DNA from: an uncultured Lachnospiraceae bacterium
Lineage (GTDB): Bacteria; Bacillota; Clostridia; Lachnospirales; Lachnospiraceae
Assembly: GCA_902766655.1 (NCBI GenBank)
Contig: CACXEL010000302.1
Span: 1 to 9,559, forward strand
DNA length: 9,559 nucleotides
Direction of reading: 5' to 3'
The translations under genes and the position numbers were made by a program. The notes below the pieces were generated by a model, which saw nothing but the letters and a program-made list of their open reading frames with translations, ran no database searches and had not been told where the DNA came from. Positions 1 to 5,089 of the stretch are shown here, piece by piece. The stretch's first letter is position 1. Each line of letters opens with the position of its first letter.

Positions 1-99
1 GAGGCGGAAAGACTTCTTGCGGAAGGAGCAGCTGACCTGATCGGCGTCGGGAGGGCCATGCTGAAGGATCCGGATTGGGCGGTCAAGGCTTTGGAGTAA
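1..99 (+). CDS. NADH:flavin oxidoreductase (Old Yellow Enzyme family), C-terminal end only
   Basis: Frame 1 is open from the window edge to a TAA at 97-99 and gives 32 residues. The peptide contains ADLIGVGRAMLKDPDW, which matches the end of the TIM barrel of OYE/2,4-dienoyl-CoA reductase-type flavoproteins (family pattern roughly AD-[LMF]-[VI]-x-[LVM]-GR-x-[LF]-[LI]-x-DP-x-[WL]). In that family the GR pair lies at the flavin phosphate site, and the enzymes reduce activated alkenes with NAD(P)H. Only the last tenth or less of the protein is present, so substrate and subfamily cannot be judged. A strong terminator begins 35 bases after the stop, so this is the 3' end of its transcript. Confidence 0.72.
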   Translation, partial: EAERLLAEGAADLIGVGRAMLKDPDWAVKALE

Positions 100-133
100 A
101 AAACGAAAAAGATATTATTTGCGCCGGGTGGCG

Positions 134-200
134 AAAACGAGGGGCAGCCCTTTTTCTCAAAGCGTATGATTCTGAGAAAAAGGGCTGTCCCTCGTTTTTT
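134..200 (+). terminator. Intrinsic terminator after the oxidoreductase gene
   Basis: A long inverted repeat pairs 134-159 with 173-198 around a 13-base loop (160-172). The core arm AACGAGGGGCAGCCC pairs with GGGCTGTCCCTCGTT, with one G-T wobble. On the + strand the stem runs into TTTTTT at 195-200, the classic rho-independent form. On the - strand only four Ts (the AAAA at 134-137) follow, so termination in that direction would be weaker. Confidence 0.9.
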
Positions 201-280
201 GTGAAAAAAATCGTGCGGAGAAAAGGTGGGAGAGGAGAGTACTCACAAACAATAAGGCTAAAAAAGAGAAAAAACGAAAA

Positions 281-435
281 TACGAACTACTAAAAATCGA
301 ATAATTATCGGTACGAATAACCGGATGTGGATAAAAATGTGGGCTTATTTTGGGGAGTGGATGAAAAAGCGATTATGTGGGTAACTTAAGGCAAAACAGG
401 GAAGAGTCATACAGAAAATAATACGAATAAGCGGA
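281..435 (+). repeat. Iteron-like short repeats, core (A/T)CGAATAA
   Basis: TACGAACTA (281), TCGAATAAT (297) and TACGAATAA (312) follow one another at 16- and 15-base steps. A fourth copy lies at 422. The last two extend to a 14-base match, TACGAATAA(C/G)CGGA, 312-325 and 422-435, with 13 of 14 bases identical and exactly 110 bases apart. The copies flank the DnaA-box-like sites. The sequence is AT-rich, so chance similarity is possible for the shorter copies. Confidence 0.35.
326..384 (-). promoter_or_regulatory. Candidate DnaA boxes
   Basis: TGTGGATAA at 326-334 is the exact reverse complement of the consensus DnaA box TTATCCACA. TGTGGGTAA at 376-384 differs from it at one base. Two weaker sites with the same orientation lie between them, ATGTGGGC near 337 and AGTGGATGA near 357. 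DnaA binds such boxes in origins, in titration or reactivation loci, and in some promoters. No dnaA, dnaN or other origin genes are in the window, so a chromosomal origin is not indicated. One exact 9-mer is expected fairly often by chance. The grouping is what makes it notable. Confidence 0.35.
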
Positions 436-892
436 CAAATATAAAGGAAAGAATCCACAATCAATTAATATCTTTTGAAAAATGCAGGCATAACGAGTCC
501 GGATGCAAAAGATTGGCAACGCCGATCACGCCTTGGTCAGCTGTATTGTTCGCATGAGATTATCGATGTATTTCAGAACTTGATTTGGTTTAGCGAATAG
601 ATCCATAGTCTTCCGCGCAGTATCCTTTGTGCAGGGCAGCCGGTGGCCGTGGCTGACTGCTCTCGCGATCTGTCAATGACGGTTGGCAGCAAGCTGCTGT
701 ATTTAGCTGTGTGATGAAAGCACATTTCCAAGAGCGCTGTTTTCGCGGAACCGGAAAACGATGTGAAAGCGACAGAGAGGAAAAACTTTTTCTGAAAGGC
801 AGGAAATCCTCATGAAAAAGACAAGTCTTCATTGAATCCATTTTTTTATCAATTCAGTCTCATCATTATCCTGTCATGATCGGCACAGATGA

Positions 893-956
893 TTTACATA
901 AATAAATTATGTAAACCAATATCTGGAATATGTTTACATAAATTAAATATGTCAAC
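893..956. repeat. Two 24-bp dyad repeats 40 bp apart (operator-like)
   Basis: Units at 893-916 and 933-956 match at 21 of 24 positions and start exactly 40 bases apart, close to four helical turns. Each unit is also a dyad. The first pairs TTTACATAA with TTATGTAAA across a 5-base spacer, with perfect arms. The second pairs GTTTACATA with TATGTCAAC, with one mismatch. This is the layout of a tandem operator for a dimeric regulator. TTATGTAAAC also matches the XerD half of Firmicutes dif sites, but the other half does not match the XerC arm. On the - strand the second unit contains TTGACA with a CATATT 17 bases downstream, a possible promoter with no recognisable gene after it. Confidence 0.5.
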
Positions 957-1080
957 AAAATCCATCTGCAGAACGATTTCTACCTAAAAAGCAGAAATAC
1001 ATTGTCCACCGTACCCCCTCATTTCGATTAATTCAATAAGAAACTAAGAAAGTATTACACTGGCAGTCACATATCATGAT

Positions 1081-1277
1081 CCAGGGCGCTTTCGCGGAGC
1101 GAACAGCCCGTCAACCGTCGATTCCTTCAGAATTACCCATACCATTCAACCTCCCAATCATACCCAGGGCGCTTTCGCGGAGCGAACAGCCCGTCAACCA
1201 TCGATTCCTTCAGAATTACCCATACCATTCAACCTCTCGATCATACCCAGGGCGTCTTCGCGGAGCGAACAGCCCGG
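1081..1277. repeat. 83-bp tandem repeat, two full copies and a partial third
   Basis: Copy 1 is 1081-1163 and copy 2 is 1164-1246. They differ at only three positions. Copy 3 starts at 1247, stays close for about 30 bases (28 of 30 identical) and then diverges, with short islands of similarity. Each copy opens with a GC-rich foldable segment: GGGC (1084-1087) can pair with GCCC (1106-1109) and, inside it, CGCT with AGCG. The rest is AT-richer. The period is not a multiple of three, so frames shift between copies and the array does not encode a repeat protein. A REP-like intergenic element or a small-RNA array are possible readings. Neither is shown. Confidence 0.85.
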
Positions 1278-1311
1278 CCGCAGCTGATTCCTACAGCTTC
1301 CCCCACAACCA

Positions 1312-1350
1312 GCGATTGAGCCTGAAGGACTGTCCCTCAGGCTCAATCGC
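1312..1350. repeat. Perfect 14-bp stem hairpin
   Basis: GCGATTGAGCCTGA (1312-1325) is exactly complementary to TCAGGCTCAATCGC (1337-1350) around an 11-base loop. The loop's GGA and TCC can pair further. No run of Ts follows on either strand, so it does not look like an ordinary intrinsic terminator. It sits between the 83-bp tandem array and the next inverted repeat. Confidence 0.8.
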
Positions 1351-1381
1351 GCTCCCGACCCCGCCACAATCTGCCGAGCCC

Positions 1382-1455
1382 CGAGTTTAACGAATAGATG
1401 CCTCAAGAAGCATGAAAAACCCCTATCCACCGATGGTATCTATTCGTTAAACTCG
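1382..1455. repeat. 21-bp inverted repeat with 32-base loop; arm motif recurs
   Basis: Arm 1 (1382-1402) and arm 2 (1435-1455) are complementary over 21 bases with one G-T wobble. The core is GTTTAACGAATAGAT. Near-copies of this core occur on the + strand at 588-602 (GTTTAGCGAATAGAT, 14 of 15) and at 1457-1471 (GTTTGTGGAATAGAT, 12 of 15). The copy at 588 and the inverted copy at 1439-1453 are both followed inward by (A)CCAT, so they could be the ends of an 866-bp element. No transposase frame and no clear target duplication was seen. Alternatives are a structured RNA or multi-copy binding sites. Confidence 0.75.
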
Positions 1456-1517
1456 CGTTTGTGGAATAGATGTAGGGCGGAAATATTTGGAAAGTTATAT
1501 ATTTATAGCAACTCCCC

Positions 1518-1546
1518 TTTTCACCTTGTATCAAAAATGTTATATT
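1518..1546 (+). promoter_or_regulatory. Candidate promoter for the secreted hydrolase
   Basis: TTTTCA at 1518-1523 (four of six bases of the -35 consensus) and TATATT at 1541-1546 (five of six of the -10 consensus) are 17 bases apart. An alternative -10 is TGTAAT at 1565-1570, also five of six, which would place the WalR-type box across its -35 region, as expected for an activated promoter. Sequence alone does not choose between them. Either implies a 5' leader of roughly 200 bases before the start codon at 1771. Confidence 0.35.
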
Positions 1547-1570
1547 ATTGTAACAGTTTGGAAATGTAAT
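1527..1570 (+). promoter_or_regulatory. WalR (YycF)-type binding box
   Basis: TGTTAT (1538-1543), five bases, TGTAAC (1549-1554) fits the published WalR consensus TGTWAH-N5-TGTWAH at every position. A weaker half-site, TGTATC (1527-1532), continues the same 11-base phase upstream, and another TGTAAT lies at 1565-1570. WalKR is the essential two-component system of low-GC Gram-positives that controls cell-wall hydrolase genes. The next gene downstream encodes a secreted peptidoglycan hydrolase, which makes the match more credible. The motif is AT-rich and degenerate, so chance occurrence is not excluded. Confidence 0.5.
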
Positions 1571-1715
1571 CATTTTCAATGAAACGGATACATTCTTCAT
1601 ACCCCGGGTAACATATTCATTGCTTCAAAAGTATCACGGTCTTCCGGCTGATCAAAGGCGTAACACACCATGTAATCTGAAAAAAGTCTTCCGTCGCCCG
1701 GTCCCCCGCGCACAC

Positions 1716-1733
1716 CGGAATCCTGTGATTCCG
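1716..1733 (+). other. Small hairpin in the leader of the hydrolase gene
   Basis: CGGAATC (1716-1722) pairs perfectly with GATTCCG (1727-1733) around a CTGT tetraloop, 37 bases before the start codon. It ends well before the ribosome binding site, so it does not mask it directly. A role in leader stability or regulation is possible but unsupported. No known riboswitch core was recognised in the leader. Confidence 0.35.
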
Positions 1734-1756
1734 CATGCACCTATCCATCTTTTCAC

Positions 1757-1761
1757 GGAGG
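1757..1761 (+). promoter_or_regulatory. Ribosome binding site fixing the hydrolase start
   Basis: GGAGG lies nine bases before the ATG at 1771. The in-frame ATG at 1735 has no such site and would add 12 residues (MHLSIFSRRQNP) ahead of a canonical signal peptide. The ATG at 1771 is therefore chosen. Confidence 0.85.
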
Positions 1762-1770
1762 CAAAATCCC

Positions 1771-4700
1771 ATGAAAACAAAAACCCTGAAGAAACTCACA
1801 GCGCTGGTCCTCTCAGCCGTCCTCCTCACCGCCTCCCCGGTCATGGCCTCGGAAATGTCCGACTCCGCAGAGCCCGAGATCATCCTGGCGGATAACGATG
1901 ATGATCCTGGCGCGGACGATGCAGCCATCGCGGATGCGGCTGATGACCTTGATACAGTCATCACCGACGCGGCAGGCACCGACGGGGAATCTGTCGATTC
2001 CTCTTCCGGTGAATCGAACACAGATTCTGATGATATCGATCCGGAGGCTCCCGGCGAGGACGATCTGAACGACGAGTCCGGCGACGACGGGGACTTCATT
2101 TCCGACGACGGCAGCGCTTCCGAAGGCGAAGTCACAGACGGATCCGCAGAAGAGACGGAAACGCCGATTCCGGAGGCGGAGGAGATCCCCGAGGAAGCTC
2201 CCGAAGCAGTTGATCCCGAAGCGGAGCCTGCGGTCGATGCTGAGGAACCGGCCGAGGTGCTTCCCGAGGAGGAAGAAAATCAGGACACCACCGCCCTGAC
2301 GGCGCTCTCCTTCCAGGACGAGGCCCTGATCGCTCTGTTCAACGCCCGCATGAACGTCTCCGACGCTGCCCTTCTGGCGCGCTTTGGCGAAGTGCCCGGC
2401 TCCCTGTCCGCTGTCACCGGCAGTCTCCCGGAACAGATCGGTGAGGATGTTGACGCCATGCTGCGCACCTATTATGCCTACACTGCGCTGGATCTGACCG
2501 GTGCGGGCACGTCCTTTGTCTATCCGGAGGGCATGCTTGACCGCTGGAATGCCATGAAGGCATCCATGGCGGGCATTTCCGTTCACGCCGTTATCCCGTC
2601 CGTGGATATCATGGCGGTCTATACGGACGGAAATCTGATCAGGGTCGAAACCGAGGAGATTTATTTTGTCAGGGGATCCGGCTCGGATCAGTCTGTGCTC
2701 TCCTACGTATTCCACAATGTGTTCTCATTTTCCGCCGATGAGGAAACTGTCATTCTGACGGGCGTTCAGGATTATGACAGCTTCTACGGTTCGGAGGAGG
2801 ATTACATTTCCATGGAGGTCGCGGCCAGCTATACCGGCGGCAAGTACGGTGTGGCCGAGAGCGCCATGGTGGAGGATGCGATCCAGTGGGCTCTCGCCAC
2901 CGCCAAGGACCAGACCCACGGCTACAGCCAGGCCCACCGCTGGGGGCCGGATTACGACTGCTCTTCCTTCGTCATCTCCTCCTTCGGGCATGCAGGCTTT
3001 AACCTTGGCTATATGAACTGGCCCAACGACGATGACCATGAGGACGATCTCTACTATACCGGCAATCTCAAGCAGCCGTTCATCGATGCCGGCTTCACCT
3101 GGATTCCTGCCAGCGAACTGGGCGGTCTGGACACACCCACCAACTTAAAGCGAGGCGATATCGTTCTGAGGGAGTACCACCATACGGAAATCTACATCGG
3201 CAACGGTTATCTGGTGGGCGCCCATGGCTGCGAGAGCTCCGAAGCACACCCGAACAGAAGTCCGGCGACCGGTGACCAGGCCGATGAGGTCAGCGTCATC
3301 AAATACACCAACTACTACGGCAAAGGCTACGACGGCGTCCTTCGGCTCCTCGAGGAGCCTGATTATGCCACCGGATCCTACACGGTCACCTCGGCGGTCA
3401 ATATCCGGACCGGTCCCGCCACCTGCTATGATATCATTTCCGTTCTCCCTGCGGGGTCCCTCGTAAAAATCCTTGAAGTCCGCGGAAAATGGGGGCGCTT
3501 TGCCGCCAATCGCTGGATCAGTCTCCACTGCGCCACCCCGAATCTGCAGAAGATTTCCATCGACAAGGTCACCGTTTCCGGGGTGAACAGCACCTACGAT
3601 TTTACCAATAAAGCCATCAAGCCGGCCGTGACGGTCAGGTACAACGGCCAGACGCTGAAGAAAGGCACCGATTACACGGTCAAATACAGCGGCAACAAGC
3701 GGCCTGGCACTGCGACGATCACGCTTACAGGCGACGACGTTACGCTGACTGGCACCAGAACGATTCATTTCGAAATCGTTCCGCGGGCCGGCACCTATCT
3801 CACAACGGTTGCCATCAACCTGAGGGCGGAGGCGAACACCGGCTCGACGAAGCTCCTTCAGATGCCCTCTGGCTCCTATGTCTACGCCTCCAATATCAAG
3901 AAGGTGGGCAAATATTACTGGGCAAAGACCACTTTCAAGGGCAAGACCGGATGGTTCTTCTTCGGGTACGGAAATTACCTCACATCCAAGGATATAGCGA
4001 CGGGACTTGTCACGAACGGCACCATGGATCCGGCAAAGACATATATGATCGTATCGGCCGACGATCCGACCTACACACTTGGGACGGCTTCCATCAAACC
4101 CGGCCGGTATGCCGCTTTCTACAAGGTCAACAGGTCGTCCGAGAGACAGCGGTTCCGCTTCACAGCCGGATCGGACGGCGCCTATATGATCGAGAGCGCC
4201 TATTCCGAGCAGGCGCTGGCGCCCCGCGGCGGCAGTACCGCAGCCGGTGTCAATCTGAATCTGCAGACTCCGGCCGCCACCGCCATCCAGTCCTGGAAGG
4301 TGCGGAGCAACGGGGACGTGACCTTCTCCTTCATCAATGCCGCCACCGGCAGGGCTTTCCGGTGTGCAGGCGGCTCGGCCGCCTACAAGACCGCGGCCGA
4401 GACCTATACCGATACTCCCTCCTCAGCGGGACAGAAATTCTTCCTGATCGAGGTCTCCGGTGTATCGAACGGCTATGACGGTCTGTACTATATCAGAAAG
4501 GGGACCGGCCAGTACGTCATGATGGTCAGGAACAAGAGCCTGGACGTCAACGCGCCCCTGGTCCTCTACAAGCGGACGAGTGTTGCCGCCAAGAAGTTCC
4601 GCCTGGTCTACAGCGGTGGCGGATATTACCGTATCCTCGCCAGCAATACCGGGTATGCGGTCACCATAAAGGATGATTCCGACGATATCCTGACGCCTCT

Positions 4701-4899
4701 TGTCATGAACGACTGGAAGGGGACAGCCTCTCAGCTGTGGAAGCCCGTGGCCAACCCGGACGATACGATCTCCTTCATCAATCCCAACGGATATGCCATT
4801 TCTCTCACGGGAAATAAAATAGCCAACAAGACGGTCATCCGGATCGACAGTTTCGATAACAAGGATGCCGAGAAGTGGACGCTCAGGAGGATTTCCTGA
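1771..4899 (+). CDS. Secreted multidomain peptidoglycan hydrolase (Amidase_5, SH3, Ig-like, ricin-type)
   Basis: This 1042-residue protein should cleave peptidoglycan outside the cell. Residues 1-26 are a signal peptide (KTKTLKK, hydrophobic core, cleavage after VMA). Residues 27-172 are about 40% Asp/Glu, Asp-rich then Glu/Pro-rich, with no Lys, Arg or His from residue 9 to 192. Residues 175-350 are an unassigned, possibly NTF2-like domain. Residues 364-530 match Amidase_5 of the NlpC/P60 group: WGPDYDCSSF holds Cys397, HHTEIYIGNG holds His471, and GAHG (His485) may supply the third residue. SH3-like domains (536-587 and 674-735) flank an Ig-like domain (594-673, with KAIKPAVTVRYNG and KKGTDYTVKYSGNK). 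Six QxW-like triplets at 793, 840, 888, 941, 988 and 1034 mark two ricin-type beta-trefoils (about 748-1042), probably glycan-binding. There is no LPxTG anchor or choline-binding repeat, so wall retention may rely on the SH3 and trefoil modules. Whether it acts as an amidase or an endopeptidase cannot be read from sequence. Confidence 0.9.
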   Translation: MKTKTLKKLTALVLSAVLLTASPVMASEMSDSAEPEIILADNDDDPGADDAAIADAADDLDTVITDAAGTDGESVDSSSGESNTDSDDIDPEAPGEDDLNDESGDDGDFISDDGSASEGEVTDGSAEETETPIPEAEEIPEEAPEAVDPEAEPAVDAEEPAEVLPEEEENQDTTALTALSFQDEALIALFNARMNVSDAALLARFGEVPGSLSAVTGSLPEQIGEDVDAMLRTYYAYTALDLTGAGTSFVYPEGMLDRWNAMKASMAGISVHAVIPSVDIMAVYTDGNLIRVETEEIYFVRGSGSDQSVLSYVFHNVFSFSADEETVILTGVQDYDSFYGSEEDYISMEVAASYTGGKYGVAESAMVEDAIQWALATAKDQTHGYSQAHRWGPDYDCSSFVISSFGHAGFNLGYMNWPNDDDHEDDLYYTGNLKQPFIDAGFTWIPASELGGLDTPTNLKRGDIVLREYHHTEIYIGNGYLVGAHGCESSEAHPNRSPATGDQADEVSVIKYTNYYGKGYDGVLRLLEEPDYATGSYTVTSAVNIRTGPATCYDIISVLPAGSLVKILEVRGKWGRFAANRWISLHCATPNLQKISIDKVTVSGVNSTYDFTNKAIKPAVTVRYNGQTLKKGTDYTVKYSGNKRPGTATITLTGDDVTLTGTRTIHFEIVPRAGTYLTTVAINLRAEANTGSTKLLQMPSGSYVYASNIKKVGKYYWAKTTFKGKTGWFFFGYGNYLTSKDIATGLVTNGTMDPAKTYMIVSADDPTYTLGTASIKPGRYAAFYKVNRSSERQRFRFTAGSDGAYMIESAYSEQALAPRGGSTAAGVNLNLQTPAATAIQSWKVRSNGDVTFSFINAATGRAFRCAGGSAAYKTAAETYTDTPSSAGQKFFLIEVSGVSNGYDGLYYIRKGTGQYVMMVRNKSLDVNAPLVLYKRTSVAAKKFRLVYSGGGYYRILASNTGYAVTIKDDSDDILTPLVMNDWKGTASQLWKPVANPDDTISFINPNGYAISLTGNKIANKTVIRIDSFDNKDAEKWTLRRIS

Positions 4900-4950
4900 C
4901 CGCTCTCCCGCCCTGCTTCTCAGGGGGGCTCGAAAGTGAATAGAAAAGAT

Positions 4951-4999
4951 GATTCAGCCCCGGCGAGGGATGTATAGTATCCCTCGCCGGGGCTGAATC
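4951..4999. terminator. Perfect 21-bp hairpin between the hydrolase gene and lexA
   Basis: Arms 4951-4971 and 4979-4999 are exactly complementary over 21 bases around a 7-base loop. The GC-rich core is GCCCCGGCGAGGGAT. It starts 52 bases after the hydrolase stop and is the only candidate for ending that transcript. On the + strand it is followed by AGGTAAAAAACG, so the U-run of a standard intrinsic terminator is missing. On the - strand it runs into ATCATCTTTTCT, which is only moderately T-rich. It ends ten bases before the first SOS box, so it also insulates lexA. Confidence 0.65.
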
Positions 5000-5009
5000 A
5001 GGTAAAAAA

Positions 5010-5037
5010 CGAACAAATTTTCCCGAATATGCGTTTG
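5010..5037 (+). promoter_or_regulatory. lexA operator: Two abutting LexA operators (SOS boxes)
   Basis: Compared with the Bacillus-type consensus CGAACRNRYGTTYC, CGAACAAATTTTCC (5010-5023) fits at 13 of 14 positions and CGAATATGCGTTTG (5024-5037) at 12 of 14. The boxes are directly adjacent, and the second overlaps the -35 region of the lexA promoter. LexA bound here would block its own transcription, the usual autoregulatory loop of the SOS response. Confidence 0.75.
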
Positions 5038-5063
5038 CATTTTTCCCGCCGGTGTGCTATACT
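5035..5063 (+). promoter_or_regulatory. lexA promoter (extended -10)
   Basis: TGCTATACT (5055-5063) is an extended -10 element: a TG motif, one base, then TATACT with five of six consensus bases. A weak -35, TTGCAT (5035-5040), lies 17 bases upstream, or TTTGCA (5034-5039) at 18. The weak -35 with an extended -10 suits a promoter blocked by the overlapping SOS box. Confidence 0.7.
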
Positions 5064-5089
5064 GGGCCTAATTAAGGAGGTGCTCAGAT

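Larger units (their letters stand above)
201..1526. other. Gene-free region rich in repeats and dyads
   Basis: No open frame here combines a good ribosome binding site, protein-like composition and a recognisable family. The first part (about 200-480) is AT-rich and strongly purine-biased on the + strand. Positions 480-840 have mixed composition and include a 26-codon reading frame on the - strand (606 down to 526, starting MDLFAKPNQVLKYID) and a ribosome-site-like AGGAAATCCTC before a 7-codon + frame (MKKTSLH) near 812. Both are too short to call. From 880 to 960 the DNA is very AT-rich with dyads. From 1081 to 1455 there are tandem and inverted repeats, listed separately. No tRNA, tmRNA, RNase P, SRP or 6S RNA signature was recognised. 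The stretch may hold an unrecognised RNA or the remains of decayed genes. Confidence 0.6.

Noticed and set aside
75..293. 72-codon + frame starting inside the oxidoreductase end
   Set aside because: It runs through the terminator hairpin and purine-rich DNA, and its start lies inside the oxidoreductase reading frame.
720..765. Degenerate extra copy of the tandem-repeat head (TTTTCGCGGAACC near 740)
   Set aside because: Similarity covers only about ten bases and is not convincing.
590..841. 83-codon - frame
   Set aside because: Rich in Ser, Pro, Cys and His with no ribosome site or recognisable motif. Likely chance.
830..860. Terminator at the T-run 841-847
   Set aside because: No stable hairpin directly precedes the Ts.
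893..916. Chromosomal dif site
   Set aside because: Only the XerD-side half matches. The XerC half and overall match (about 16 of 28) are too poor, and the unit is a symmetrical dyad repeated twice.
1081..1246. CRISPR array
   Set aside because: The whole 83-bp unit is repeated without variable spacers, there are only two full copies, and no cas gene is present.
1076..1390. 104-codon + frame over the tandem repeats
   Set aside because: The 83-bp period changes frame between copies, there is no ribosome binding site, and the composition (Pro/Ser/Arg-rich) is that of a chance frame.
1194..1430. 78-codon - frame over the tandem repeats and hairpins
   Set aside because: It crosses both hairpins and the repeat array, lacks a ribosome binding site and shows no family.
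1813..2715. 300-codon - frame opposite the hydrolase
   Set aside because: A shadow of the GC-rich, acidic coding region. Arg/Ile/Gly-rich, with no motif or ribosome site.
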